A stretch of DNA of 64,000 bases from Neorhizobium alkalisoli (GTDB taxonomy: Bacteria > Pseudomonadota > Alphaproteobacteria > Rhizobiales > Rhizobiaceae). Both the position numbers and the translations under genes were made by a program. The notes below the pieces were generated by a model. It was not told the origin of the DNA. It made no database searches and was given only the letters and a program-made list of their open reading frames with translations. Each line of letters starts with the position of its first letter. Within the stretch, counting starts at the first letter, position 1. The DNA lies in assembly GCF_007829835.1 (NCBI RefSeq), contig NZ_VIWP01000006.1:339280-403279 (forward strand), read 5' to 3'. Positions 26,797-36,291 of the stretch are shown piece after piece.

Positions 26797-28077
26797 TCAG
26801 TCGCCGCGACCGGCGATCGACATGATCTTTTCGCGCAGCAGGCGGGCGATGTTGCGGGTGTTCTTGTACATGTGCAGCTGGGCTGCGACCTGGCGCACGT
26901 CGCGGTCGCCATTGCGCGACAGGCCGATGACCAGCGAACCCATCTCTTCGCGCTCTTCCCAGAGCCGGCTCATGATCGGGTGGTCGGGCACGGCGCAGCT
27001 GTCGGTGCGCATGATGTTGGCGTCGTCGAGATGCCAGTCGGTCAGCTTCATGATCAAGAGCTTGCCGGGCGAAAAGCGGCTGAGGCTCTCGTCATAGGCC
27101 GTCTTCCACGTATAGGCCTCGCCGGCCATCAGGAACACGATGATCGAGGCGATCGCTCTTCCGTCGAGGTCGATCGTGTGAATTCTCACCGCATCGATTT
27201 CGGCCAGATTGGTAATGGCTTCGCGGGCGAAGGCGGCACGGTAGCGGTCGTTGGTCAGCGCCGAGCGCTTGCGGCCCTTCCAGCCGCTTGCCTCGAGTGC
27301 CAGAAATTCTTCCATGCGGCGGCGCACATCTTCCGGCTGGCGGGCGACGGAATAGACGGCCTGGCCGGTCCGCTCCAGCTTGCGCCACTGACGACGCATC
27401 TCGCGCAGGTGATGTGGCGACACGGAGTGGCTCATATAGGCATTGCCGTCGAGCAGGCTTTCGAGCATCGGCCGTTGGAACGGGTCGGTGACGGCAAGCG
27501 GCAGATCGCGGTTGATCGCGACTGCTCTTGCGAGCTGTGCAAAGGGGCCGTTGAGGCGGATATCGGGGATGACCAGAACCGAAGGCAGACGGGCGGATCT
27601 CATCGAGAGCGCCTCGAACAGGTTGTCGATCGTCTCGGCTGCGTCCTCGGCATCGACCAGCGGTGTGCCGAGCGGGCCGAACGGATTGGCCCAGACACGG
27701 ATGATCGGTGCGCCGACCGAAAAGCCTGGCTTTTCGACGGTAAAGGGCATCAGAAGCCGCATGCGGCTGCGGGTTTCCGTTTCGTCGCGGATCAGCGCCA
27801 GACGCACCTGCCGGTCATCGATGCGCGGCATGGCGGGCGCGAGAAGGCGGGCCGAAAAGAAGATGTTCGGCTCCATGGCGCGGTTGGACAGGAATTCCAG
27901 TTCGTCCTGAAGCTCGTAACCGAGGGCTGCCGGGTAAAGGCAAAGCTCGCGACCCTGCCGACCGACCGGGATGCGCGTATCGGCATCTGGTCGCTCCGGG
28001 CGTGCCCGCACCGGCTGCTGCGGCGTGTTGCGCTTGCCGTCGTCGTCCGTTTCGGTGCTGATCGGAGGGAGAGCCAT
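26797..28077 (-). CDS. GNAT-fold protein of the CelD/BcsL type
   Basis: 426 residues, cytoplasmic. The central to C-terminal part (about 190-380) resembles the GNAT acetyltransferase-like domain of CelD/BcsL proteins, seen in cellulose and exopolysaccharide loci: LREMRRQWRKLERTG, EEFLALEASGWKGRKRSAL, and YTWKTAYDESLSRFSPGKLL, where the last matches the family's substrate-binding block. It begins 7 bp after the flippase stop on the same strand, so the two are probably cotranscribed. Likely modifies a surface polysaccharide or its lipid carrier; substrate unknown. Confidence 0.75.
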   Translation of the reverse strand: MALPPISTETDDDGKRNTPQQPVRARPERPDADTRIPVGRQGRELCLYPAALGYELQDELEFLSNRAMEPNIFFSARLLAPAMPRIDDRQVRLALIRDETETRSRMRLLMPFTVEKPGFSVGAPIIRVWANPFGPLGTPLVDAEDAAETIDNLFEALSMRSARLPSVLVIPDIRLNGPFAQLARAVAINRDLPLAVTDPFQRPMLESLLDGNAYMSHSVSPHHLREMRRQWRKLERTGQAVYSVARQPEDVRRRMEEFLALEASGWKGRKRSALTNDRYRAAFAREAITNLAEIDAVRIHTIDLDGRAIASIIVFLMAGEAYTWKTAYDESLSRFSPGKLLIMKLTDWHLDDANIMRTDSCAVPDHPIMSRLWEEREEMGSLVIGLSRNGDRDVRQVAAQLHMYKNTRNIARLLREKIMSIAGRGD

Positions 28078-28084
28078 GGTCGTT

Positions 28085-29494
28085 TCAAGCCTTCGGAGAC
28101 GCAGTCGGGATCGGATCGGCAAAGGCGAAAAGCACAATGCCGAGCGTTCGGCGCACCGTAATATGGAGCAGAATCGCTTCGATCGCCATGGCCGATGCAG
28201 TCGCTGTTGCAGCGCCGATCAGACCGAAATGCGGAATGAGGGTGAGGTTCATGGTGATGCTGGCGGCCAGCGTCACGGCATAGAGCGCCACACAGAGGTT
28301 CTGCTTGCCCGCCATGCTGAGCAGGACCTCACCGGGGCCGACCAGCGACTTCGACAAAATGCCGGCAAAGAGGATCGCCATCAGCCAATAACCGGCGGTG
28401 AAGGCGGTACCGAACAGCGACAGAAGCAGTTCACCTGCGGCCAGAGCGGCAAGCCCGACGGCCAGCGACGGCCAGAAACTCCAGCGCACCGTCTGGCCGG
28501 CAAAGGTCGCAAGCGCCGTCATGTCCTTTTCGGCCATGATCGCCGAAAAACGCGGGGCAGCCGCCGCCTTGATGGAAAAATAGACGAACTGAACCAGCAC
28601 GATGGTCTTTGCCGCGGCGTAGTAAATGCCGACCTGGTCGGGCGGTAGGTAGAGACCGACGACCACGACATCGGCATTTGTCAGCAGGAAACCGATCCCA
28701 TCGACGAGGAAGAGCGGCAGCGAGACCTTGAACCAGGAAAGAACCTCGAAACGCCGCGGACCCGAACCGTATTTGCCGCGCAGGCGCAGAGTGACGCGCA
28801 GGAGCTGGATCAGGGTGCTGACATAGGTGGCGGCGAGTGCCGATTCCATTGCCGTGACGGCCGTATGCGGCGCGCCGGACCAGACGGCGGCCAGCATGAA
28901 GATCAGGATCAGCGTCGGGCGGAACAGATAGGTGGGGCTGAGGCCCATCAGCGTCCAGCCGTTGGAGCGGGCGGTGCCGTCCAGAACGTCGCCGAGCGCG
29001 ATCATCGGCATGGTGAAGAAGGCGAGTGATGCCGGGATCAGGTAATAGGGTTCCACCCGGTCGCCGAGCAGATGCAGCGTGAGCAGGCCGATTGCGGCAA
29101 GCGTGCTGGCCGAGGCAAGCGCGATGAGCCGGACGGTGAGGTTCAGCCCGCGGATCGTCTCGATATCGTCATTTGCTTTATGCTCGTGCAGGAAGCGGAT
29201 GATCGAGGTGTGGAAGCCGAGGCAGGAGAGATTGCCAGCAAGGATGACCAGAACCCAGACGAAAGCAAAAATGCCGTAATCGAATTCGCCCATGACGCGG
29301 GCCATGACGATCTGCGAGATGAAGGCAATGGCCGCGCTGACGACACGCACGGCAAAGGCGATCAATGCCTGGCGCTGTGCGCGTGCGGTATCATCGTCGG
29401 CAGTCAGGATATTGATGATGCGCCCGGTCAGCGGTGCGAGCCGGGTGCGCAGGCCGGGCGGAAGCAGTTTTTCCGCTGTTTCGATGACCACCAT
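28085..29494 (-). CDS. Polysaccharide flippase (Wzx/MATE-like oligosaccharide transporter)
   Basis: 469 residues with about 12-14 hydrophobic segments, typical of the MVF/Wzx exporters that flip lipid-linked oligosaccharides across the inner membrane. It contains RVVSAAIAFISQIVMARVMG near the first helices and a positively charged central loop. The start is uncertain: ATG at 29494 is preferred, a GTG at 29548 would add 18 residues, and neither has a good ribosome site. With the following GNAT gene it forms a two-gene unit, without glycosyltransferases alongside. Confidence 0.85.
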   Translation of the reverse strand: MVVIETAEKLLPPGLRTRLAPLTGRIINILTADDDTARAQRQALIAFAVRVVSAAIAFISQIVMARVMGEFDYGIFAFVWVLVILAGNLSCLGFHTSIIRFLHEHKANDDIETIRGLNLTVRLIALASASTLAAIGLLTLHLLGDRVEPYYLIPASLAFFTMPMIALGDVLDGTARSNGWTLMGLSPTYLFRPTLILIFMLAAVWSGAPHTAVTAMESALAATYVSTLIQLLRVTLRLRGKYGSGPRRFEVLSWFKVSLPLFLVDGIGFLLTNADVVVVGLYLPPDQVGIYYAAAKTIVLVQFVYFSIKAAAAPRFSAIMAEKDMTALATFAGQTVRWSFWPSLAVGLAALAAGELLLSLFGTAFTAGYWLMAILFAGILSKSLVGPGEVLLSMAGKQNLCVALYAVTLAASITMNLTLIPHFGLIGAATATASAMAIEAILLHITVRRTLGIVLFAFADPIPTASPKA

Positions 29495-29648
29495 TCGGGG
29501 CACGCAATACTCGTTACAACGCTGGAACAATGGGATCCAGAGTGACACGTCAGGGTTAAGAAACGGTGTGCCAAGAGGGTTCTATTTTTAGGAATTTCTA
29601 ATGGGCTAGGCGCCGCCAACTCTGGAGGGAGGACATACACGAACAAAC

Positions 29649-29676
29649 AAAAACGCCGCCCGGAGGCGGCGTTTTT
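29649..29676 (-). terminator. Terminator of secA
   Basis: 12-bp stem AAAAACGCCGCC/GGCGGCGTTTTT with loop cgga; the A run on the left gives a T run when read on the minus strand. The symmetrical T/A flanks make it usable from both directions. Confidence 0.9.
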
Positions 29677-29694
29677 CATCACTATCACAAACCC

Positions 29695-32406
29695 TTACGC
29701 CTGTTCGAAGGCGCCGTGGCAGTGCTTGTATTTCTTGCCCGAGCCGCATGGGCAGGCTTCGTTGCGGCCGACCTTGCCCCAGGTGGACTGGTCTTCCGGA
29801 CGGCGATCCTCCGGGGCAACGATGAAGTTCTCGCCGTCGCGGCCGGTTACCTGATCTTCACCGGTTGAGGCGTCGATGTGGTGTTCCTCGTAGACGGCCG
29901 GCGGCTGCGGCGGTTCCGGGTTCTGGACCAGTTCGACGCGCATCATCTGGGCGGTCACGGCTTCACGCAGATTGGCGAGCAGGGCCTGGAAGAGTTCGAA
30001 AGCCTCGGCCTTGTATTCCTGCAGCGGGTCGCGCTGGGCATAACCGCGGAAGCCGATGACGGAACGCAGATGGTCGAGATTGACGATGTGCTCACGCCAC
30101 AGATGGTCGAGCGTCTGGAGCAGGATCGAGCGCTCCACATAGTTCATGATCTCGTCGCCGAAGCGGTCGCGGCGGTCCTTGGCCGATGCGTCGGCGACTG
30201 TCATCAGGCGCTCGCGGATGTCGGTCTCGCCGATACCGTCTTCCTTGACCCAGTCCTCGATCGGCAGATCGAGGTCGAGCAGGCGCTGGACGTCCTCGTG
30301 CAGGCCGGCGGCATTCCACTGTTCGGCATAGGCCCGTTCGGGAATATGCTTGGTGACGATGATCTCGATCACCTCGTGGCGCATGTCCTCGACCATGTCG
30401 GACACGTCCTGCGAATCCATCACTTCGAGACGCTGTTCGAAGATCACCTTGCGCTGGTCGTTGGTGACGTCGTCATATTTCAGAAGGTTTTTGCGGATGT
30501 CGAAGTTGCGGGCTTCGACCTTCTTCTGGGCGCGTTCCAGCGCCTTGTTGATCCATGGGTGGACGATCGCCTCGCCTTCTTTCAGGCCCAGCTTCTGCAG
30601 CATGCCGTCCATACGGTCGGAGCCGAAGATGCGCATCAGGTCGTCCTGAAGCGACAAATAGAATTTCGAGCGGCCCGGATCGCCCTGACGGCCCGAACGG
30701 CCGCGCAGCTGGTTGTCGATACGGCGGCTTTCGTGGCGTTCGGTGGCGATGACGTAGAGACCGCCGGCGGCGAGCGCCTTTTCCTTCAGTTCCTTGATCT
30801 CGGCGCGGATCGCGGCTTCCTTCGCCGCGCGTTCGCTTTCGTCCTCAATGCCTTCAAGCTCGCGCTCAAGACGCATGTCGACATTGCCGCCAAGCTGGAT
30901 GTCGGTACCGCGGCCTGCCATGTTGGTGGCGATCGTGACAGCACCCGGCACGCCGGCCTGCGAGACGATATAGGCTTCCTGCTCGTGGTAACGAGCGTTC
31001 AGAACGTTGAAATTCTCGAAACCGGACTGGCGCAGCATGGTGGCCAGGATTTCCGACTTTTCGATCGAGGTCGTGCCGACCAGAACCGGCTGGTTGCGCT
31101 CTGCGGCGTCCTTGATCTCGACGATGATCGCCTTGAACTTTTCTTCAAAGGTCCGGTAGACCTCGTCATCCTCGTCGATACGCTGGATCGGCAGGTTGGT
31201 CGGAACTTCGACGACTTCGAGCTTGTAAATGTTGCCGAATTCTTCCGCTTCCGTCTGGGCCGTACCGGTCATGCCGGCAAGCTTGGAATACATGCGGAAA
31301 TAATTCTGGAAGGTGATCGAGGAGAGCGTCTGGTTCTCCGGCTGGATCTGCACCTTTTCCTTGGCTTCCAGTGCCTGGTGCTGGCCTTCCGAATAACGGC
31401 GGCCCGGCATCATGCGGCCGGTAAATTCGTCGATGATGACGATCTCGCCATTGCGGACGATGTAGTCCTTGTCGCGGTTGAACAGCTTGTGGGCCTTCAG
31501 CGCGTTGTTGATGTGGTGGACGATCGCGACATTCTCGACGTCGTAGAGCGATTCACCCTTCAAAAGGCCGGCCTGGCGCAGCAGGTTTTCGAGCTTTTCG
31601 GTGCCGACTTCGGAGAAGCTGGCCGAACGCTGCTTTTCGTCGATCTCGTAATCTTCCGAGGACAGCATCGGAATGAAAGCGTCGATCGTGTTGTAGAGGT
31701 CGGAACGGTCATCGAGCGGACCGGAAATGATCAGCGGCGTGCGCGCCTCATCGACCAGGATCGAGTCCACTTCGTCGACGATCGCATAGTTGTGGCCGCG
31801 CTGAACCATCTGGTTGCGCTCGTATTTCATGTTGTCGCGCAGATAATCGAAGCCAAGTTCGTTATTCGTCGCGTAGGTGATGTCGCAGGCATAGGCCGCG
31901 CGGCGTTCGTCGTCGGACAGGCCGTGGACAATGACGCCGGTGGACAGGCCGAGGAAGCCGTAGAGGCGGGCCATGGTGGCGGCGTCGCGCTGGGCGAGGT
32001 AGTCGTTGACGGTAACGACGTGAACGCCCTTGGCAGACAGCGCATTCAGATAGACGGGCAGGGTGCCGACGAGGGTCTTGCCTTCGCCGGTCTTCATTTC
32101 GGCGATCGAGCCGTCATGCAGGATCATGCCGCCGGTCAGCTGCACGTCGAAGGGGCGCATGCCGAGCACGCGGCGGGATGCTTCGCGAACGACAGCAAAA
32201 GCGGGGATGAGGATATCATCCAGGGTCTTGCCCTGCGCCAGCATCTCGCGGAACTCGACCGTCTTGTGGGCGAGCTGCTCGTCGGTCAGCGCCTTGGTCT
32301 TCTCCTCGATCGCATTGATGGCGGCGAGCGTCGGCTTGTAGCCACGAACGCGGCGCTCGTTTGCCGAGCCGAAGATTTTGCGGGCAATGCCGCCGAAGCT
32401 GACCAT
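29695..32406 (-). CDS. secA: Preprotein translocase ATPase SecA
   Basis: Drives ATP-dependent export of unfolded proteins through SecYEG. 903 residues. It opens MVSFGGIARKIFG, has the Walker A MKTGEGKT at 104-111, VDEVDSILVDEARTPLIISG as the Walker B region, TNMAGRGTDI, and the C-terminal SecB/phospholipid-binding zinc motif CPCGSGKKYKHCH. The ATG at 32406 matches the usual N-terminus; the frame is open to 32436. AAAGGG lies about 9 bases upstream. Divergent from a periplasmic isomerase gene. Confidence 0.98.
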   Translation of the reverse strand: MVSFGGIARKIFGSANERRVRGYKPTLAAINAIEEKTKALTDEQLAHKTVEFREMLAQGKTLDDILIPAFAVVREASRRVLGMRPFDVQLTGGMILHDGSIAEMKTGEGKTLVGTLPVYLNALSAKGVHVVTVNDYLAQRDAATMARLYGFLGLSTGVIVHGLSDDERRAAYACDITYATNNELGFDYLRDNMKYERNQMVQRGHNYAIVDEVDSILVDEARTPLIISGPLDDRSDLYNTIDAFIPMLSSEDYEIDEKQRSASFSEVGTEKLENLLRQAGLLKGESLYDVENVAIVHHINNALKAHKLFNRDKDYIVRNGEIVIIDEFTGRMMPGRRYSEGQHQALEAKEKVQIQPENQTLSSITFQNYFRMYSKLAGMTGTAQTEAEEFGNIYKLEVVEVPTNLPIQRIDEDDEVYRTFEEKFKAIIVEIKDAAERNQPVLVGTTSIEKSEILATMLRQSGFENFNVLNARYHEQEAYIVSQAGVPGAVTIATNMAGRGTDIQLGGNVDMRLERELEGIEDESERAAKEAAIRAEIKELKEKALAAGGLYVIATERHESRRIDNQLRGRSGRQGDPGRSKFYLSLQDDLMRIFGSDRMDGMLQKLGLKEGEAIVHPWINKALERAQKKVEARNFDIRKNLLKYDDVTNDQRKVIFEQRLEVMDSQDVSDMVEDMRHEVIEIIVTKHIPERAYAEQWNAAGLHEDVQRLLDLDLPIEDWVKEDGIGETDIRERLMTVADASAKDRRDRFGDEIMNYVERSILLQTLDHLWREHIVNLDHLRSVIGFRGYAQRDPLQEYKAEAFELFQALLANLREAVTAQMMRVELVQNPEPPQPPAVYEEHHIDASTGEDQVTGRDGENFIVAPEDRRPEDQSTWGKVGRNEACPCGSGKKYKHCHGAFEQA

Positions 32407-32668
32407 AGGGATGGCCCTTTCTAAAGTCGGTTCCATCGAAATGCGGAGCGTCTCGCCCGCCGGTCTTATCTGGCAACCGGACTTGGCAAAATGACCCGCT
32501 TGCGCCCGGAAACTCTTCTGGACGCGAAGTTGCGTGACAGATAAGAGGGGGGTCGAATTATGTCAACGGTGACGGCCGATACAGAATGGCCACAATCCGG
32601 TGTTTTTGAGGGTTTTCCGGCCGGCCTCGGGCGTTCCGAGACCGGTATCCTAGCCGAAAGGTAACTTG

Positions 32669-33565
32669 ATGTTGCGCCACAAATTCCTCGCGTCGGCCGC
32701 TCTTGCCGCTGCGATCCTCTGCCAGTCCACCGCCTTTTCCGCTGATGACGCTGTCGTCGCGAAGGTCGGTAACCTGGAAATCCATCAGTCGGAACTCGAC
32801 CTTGCGGTGCAGAATCTCGACCCGCAGCTGGCCCAGCTTCCTGACGAACAGAAGAAGGTTGCAGCTCTGTCCGGCGCGATCGACGTGAAGCTGCTTGCCG
32901 GCGGTGCTCTCGCCGAAGGCGTCGACAAGACCGACGATTTCAAGAAGCGCATGGCCTATATCGGCGACCGCGAACTGCATAATGCATACTTCCGCAAGCA
33001 TGTCGTCGAAGCTACGACTGAAGCCGAGGTAAAGGCTCGCTACGACAAGGAAATCGCAGCGATCCCGAAGCAGCAGGAAGTCAAGGCTGCCCATATTCTC
33101 GTCAAGACCGAGGACGAAGCCAAGGCGATCATCGCCAAGCTCGACAAGGGCGAAGACTTTGCCAAGCTCGCCAAGGAAAATTCGCAGGACAGCAACAAGG
33201 ACGACGGCGGCGATCTCGGTTGGTTCGGTCCGGGCCGCATGGTTCCGGAATTCGAAGAAGCCGCTTTTGCACTCGACAAGGGCCAGTACACCAAGACCCC
33301 GGTCAAGACCCAGTTCGGCTTCCACGTCATCAAGGTCGAAGACAAGCGCGATGCCGCTCCGCCGGCTTTCGACCAGGTCCAGGACCAGGTCAAGCAGCTC
33401 GTCATGCGCGACAAGTACGTCGCTCTGATCGAAAAGGCGAAGGCCGACCAGAAGGTCGACATTCTCGATCCGGCCCTGAAGAAGGGTTATGACGACGTCA
33501 GCAAGATGCAGGAAGGCGGCGACGCGCCTGCAGTGCCGGACGCCGCTCCGGCCGCAAAGCCCTGA
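32669..33565 (+). CDS. Exported parvulin-type peptidyl-prolyl isomerase
   Basis: 298 residues. Signal peptide about 1-24 (LASAALAAAILCQSTAFS). A SurA/PrsA-like N-terminal helical part, then the rotamase domain about 130-220: AAHILVKTEDEAKAII, FAKLAKENSQD, GGDLGWFGPGRMVPEFEEAAF and QFGFHVIKVED are hallmark blocks. It likely assists folding of exported proteins, fitting its position next to secA. AAAGG precedes the ATG; a TTG one codon before is an alternative start. Confidence 0.94.
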   Translation: MLRHKFLASAALAAAILCQSTAFSADDAVVAKVGNLEIHQSELDLAVQNLDPQLAQLPDEQKKVAALSGAIDVKLLAGGALAEGVDKTDDFKKRMAYIGDRELHNAYFRKHVVEATTEAEVKARYDKEIAAIPKQQEVKAAHILVKTEDEAKAIIAKLDKGEDFAKLAKENSQDSNKDDGGDLGWFGPGRMVPEFEEAAFALDKGQYTKTPVKTQFGFHVIKVEDKRDAAPPAFDQVQDQVKQLVMRDKYVALIEKAKADQKVDILDPALKKGYDDVSKMQEGGDAPAVPDAAPAAKP

Positions 33566-33578
33566 TCCATTGATATGT

Positions 33579-33602
33579 CGGGGGCATTCGTGCCCCCGCT
33601 TT
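33579..33602 (+). terminator. Terminator of the isomerase gene
   Basis: Stem CGGGGGCA/TGCCCCCG closed by a TTCG tetraloop, followed by CTTTC. Confidence 0.75.
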
Positions 33603-33621
33603 CATTCATCCGTTGTGTTGG

Positions 33622-33676
33622 CATCCCTTGTATTTGGATCCTCGCCTCAAGCCTGAGGCTCCAAATACAAGGGATG
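33622..33676. repeat. Long palindromic intergenic element upstream of argJ
   Basis: Perfect 17-bp arms (33622-33638 and 33660-33676; outer sequence CATCCCTTGTATTTGGA and its complement) enclosing a second hairpin GCCTCA-AGCC-TGAGGC at 33644-33659. The nested palindromes resemble the mosaic intergenic repeats of rhizobia. It lies between the isomerase terminator and the argJ start. Confidence 0.7.
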
Positions 33677-33729
33677 AATCATTCAATCCCGAAGATCTCG
33701 ATCTTTCAGCTTTTATCCAGGTGTCGACG

Positions 33730-34971
33730 ATGTCAGCTTCCGTCTCTCCCCTTGCTCCGAAATCCTATCCCGAAATGCCGGCCCTGCGCGGTGTGCGCAT
33801 GGCGACGGCGGCTGCGGGTATCAAATACAAGGGTCGTACCGACGTCCTGCTGATGGTCTTTGACAAGCCGGCTGCTGTTGCCGGTGTCTTCACCAAGTCG
33901 AAATGTCCGTCTGCTCCGGTCGATTTCTGCCGCTCCAACCTGCCGCATGGCGTCGCCCGCGCGGTGGTCGTCAATTCCGGCAATGCCAATGCCTTTACCG
34001 GCATCAAGGGCAAGGCTGCGACGGCGCTGACCGCGAAGTCTGCTGCAGAAGCAGTCGGCTGCGGCGAAAACGAAATTTACCTCGCCTCCACCGGCGTGAT
34101 CGGCGAACCGCTCGACGCCTCCAAATTTGCCGGTGTGCTCGGCGACATGAACAAGACCGCAACCGGCGACTTCTGGCAGGAAGCCGCCAAGGCGATCATG
34201 ACTACCGACACCTATCCAAAGGTCGCGACCCGCACTGCCGAGATCGGCGGCGTCACGGTCACGATCAACGGCATTGCCAAGGGCGCCGGCATGATCGCGC
34301 CGGATATGGCGACCATGCTCTCCTTCGTCGTCACCGATGCTGATATCTCCTCCTCCGCGCTGCAGGCTATGCTGTCTGCCGGCGTCGAGCCGAGCTTCAA
34401 TTCAATGACCGTCGACAGCGATACCTCGACCTCCGACACGCTGATGCTGTTTGCCACCGGCGCCGCCGCTGCTGACGGCCAGAAGCGTATCGAGACGGCC
34501 GACGATCCGGCGCTTGCCTCTTTCCGCGCGGCGCTGAACGATCTCCTTAAGGCGCTTGCCATCCAGGTCGCCCGTGATGGCGAGGGTGCTACCAAGATGC
34601 TCGAGATTACCGTGACCGGTGCTGAGAGCGATGCGGCCGCCAAGACGATCGCGCTTTCGATCGCCAATTCGCCGCTGGTCAAGACCGCGGCTGCCGGTGA
34701 GGACGCCAACTGGGGCCGTATCGTGATGGCAGTCGGCAAGGCCGGCGAAGCTGCCGACCGTGACCGGCTGGCGATCTGGTTCGGCGATGTCCGTGTTGCC
34801 GTCAACGGCGAGCGCGATCCGTCCTATTCCGAGGACGCCGCGACTGCCGTAATGAAGAAGCAGGATATTCCGGTGAAGGTTGAGCTTGGTCTCGGCAACG
34901 GTACCGCAACCGTCTGGACCTGCGATCTCACCAAGGAATATGTCGCCATCAACGGCGATTACCGGAGCTGA
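33730..34971 (+). CDS. argJ: Bifunctional ornithine acetyltransferase / N-acetylglutamate synthase
   Basis: Transfers acetyl from acetylornithine to glutamate, and may also make acetylglutamate from acetyl-CoA. 413 residues; the precursor self-cleaves before the nucleophile Thr195 in KGAGMIAPDMATML, giving two chains. Other blocks: VVNSGNANAFTG, and DANWGRIVMAVGKAG near the end. The frame is open to 33613, but that part overlaps the palindrome; ATG at 33730 begins the family sequence. The stop overlaps the next start by one base. Confidence 0.97.
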   Translation: MSASVSPLAPKSYPEMPALRGVRMATAAAGIKYKGRTDVLLMVFDKPAAVAGVFTKSKCPSAPVDFCRSNLPHGVARAVVVNSGNANAFTGIKGKAATALTAKSAAEAVGCGENEIYLASTGVIGEPLDASKFAGVLGDMNKTATGDFWQEAAKAIMTTDTYPKVATRTAEIGGVTVTINGIAKGAGMIAPDMATMLSFVVTDADISSSALQAMLSAGVEPSFNSMTVDSDTSTSDTLMLFATGAAAADGQKRIETADDPALASFRAALNDLLKALAIQVARDGEGATKMLEITVTGAESDAAAKTIALSIANSPLVKTAAAGEDANWGRIVMAVGKAGEAADRDRLAIWFGDVRVAVNGERDPSYSEDAATAVMKKQDIPVKVELGLGNGTATVWTCDLTKEYVAINGDYRS

Positions 34972-35750
34972 TGGACTTGATGACTGCGCCTTCCGTAGAG
35001 GACGACCTGCCATTGGTGCGGCGGCTGGAAGCCGTCGGCTTTAGGGCATGGCCTGCCTCTTCCGTGGTTTATGACGGCAGCTGGCAGGTGCGGCTGACCG
35101 GCGGACATCCGTCAAAGCGGCTGAACTGTATCGTGCCGCTTGACCCGTCCGACCATCGCGACATGGATATGCGCCTGTCGCGGGCGCGCAAGCGTTTCGA
35201 AGATCACGGCAGACCCCTGGTCATCCGCGAGACGCCGCTCGCCTCGCCTGTCATGAGTGAATATCTCGAGGCCCAGGGCTGGAAAGTAGTCGAGCGGGTC
35301 GATGTTCTGACCGTCAATCTGACCGAACTCCCTCTGCCTGTAACACTTGGCCATCTGCCGAGCCATGATATTGGTCGTTTCCTCGATGCGAATATTGCGG
35401 TCGGCCAGTATGATGCCTCGCTCAAGCCGGCCCTTGCCGAGATCCTGAGTTCCATCAGGCCGTCTTCGGGCTATTTCATCAAGGAAGATCCCAGCAAGGG
35501 TGCGATGGCCGTGGCACTTTGCGTGCAGGATAACGATCTTGCAGGCATCATGTCGTTTCACGTCGCCGAATACGCACGTCGGACGGGGATTGGCACGGAA
35601 ATCCTCACCTCGGCCCTGCTGTGGGCTCGGATCAGCGGCGCCAGCTCGGCCTGGTTGCAGGTTCTTTCCGACAATGTGCCGGCGCTTGCCATGTATGAGC
35701 GGTTCGGTTTCCGCAAGGCCTATGACTACCGTTACTGGCAGCAGATCTGA
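34971..35750 (+). CDS. GNAT acetyltransferase
   Basis: 259 residues. The C-terminal half (about 130-259) is a GNAT fold: the acetyl-CoA loop is seen as RRTGIGTEILTSAL, followed by NVPALAMYERFGFRKAYDYRYW. The N-terminal part is a degenerate second GNAT-like module. ATG overlaps the argJ stop (TGATG), implying translational coupling, and the downstream mutT follows directly. The substrate is unknown. Confidence 0.88.
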   Translation: MDLMTAPSVEDDLPLVRRLEAVGFRAWPASSVVYDGSWQVRLTGGHPSKRLNCIVPLDPSDHRDMDMRLSRARKRFEDHGRPLVIRETPLASPVMSEYLEAQGWKVVERVDVLTVNLTELPLPVTLGHLPSHDIGRFLDANIAVGQYDASLKPALAEILSSIRPSSGYFIKEDPSKGAMAVALCVQDNDLAGIMSFHVAEYARRTGIGTEILTSALLWARISGASSAWLQVLSDNVPALAMYERFGFRKAYDYRYWQQI

Positions 35751-35761
35751 GGGTGACGTCT

Positions 35762-36166
35762 ATGGAGAAAAAGCTGCTTCTCGTCGCCGCCTGCGCACTG
35801 ATCGATGCCGATGGTCGGATTCTTCTGGCGCAGCGGCCGGAAGGCAAGTCGCTGGCCGGCCTGTGGGAGTTTCCCGGCGGCAAGGTCGAACCGGGCGAGA
35901 CGCCCGAAGAGGCGCTGGTGCGTGAACTCGAGGAAGAGCTCGGGATCATGACCAAGGTTGCGTGCCTCGCGCCGCTGACCTTTGCTAGCCACACTTACGA
36001 GAAGTTTAATCTTCTGATGCCGCTCTACGTCTGCCGCCGTTTCGAGGGCGTGGCAACGGGCCGGGAAGGCCAGGCGATCAAATGGGTAAGGCCCTCGGCA
36101 CTGCGTGACTACCCGATGCCGCCAGCCGATGAACCACTTATCCCGATCCTGCAGGACCTGCTCTGA
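35762..36166 (+). CDS. mutT: 8-oxo-dGTP diphosphatase (Nudix hydrolase)
   Basis: 134 residues; sanitises oxidised dGTP. The Nudix box GGKVEPGETPEEALVRELEEELGI is complete (G-x5-E-x7-REUxEExGU; split here only for reading). It begins MEKKLLLVAACALIDADGRI and has LWEFPGGK and a C-terminal PADEPLIPIL as in MutT. The start at 35762 is preferred because the GAGGGTG upstream would overlap a GTG at 35753. Last gene of argJ-GNAT-mutT. Confidence 0.93.
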   Translation: MEKKLLLVAACALIDADGRILLAQRPEGKSLAGLWEFPGGKVEPGETPEEALVRELEEELGIMTKVACLAPLTFASHTYEKFNLLMPLYVCRRFEGVATGREGQAIKWVRPSALRDYPMPPADEPLIPILQDLL

Positions 36167-36291
36167 GCAGCGGGGCGGCGGCCGGATTGTTCAAAATCGT
36201 ATGATAAAATTCAGGTCTCGTTAACTTTTGATTCAGCCGCCTGTGGCATGGTTTTGCCGACCAGCGACTGCATTTGACGAGGCATGACGGC

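Noticed and set aside
29878..32424. 848-codon open frame antisense to secA
   Set aside because: It is the shadow of the secA frame in GC-rich DNA; its translation has no family features and secA is unmistakable.
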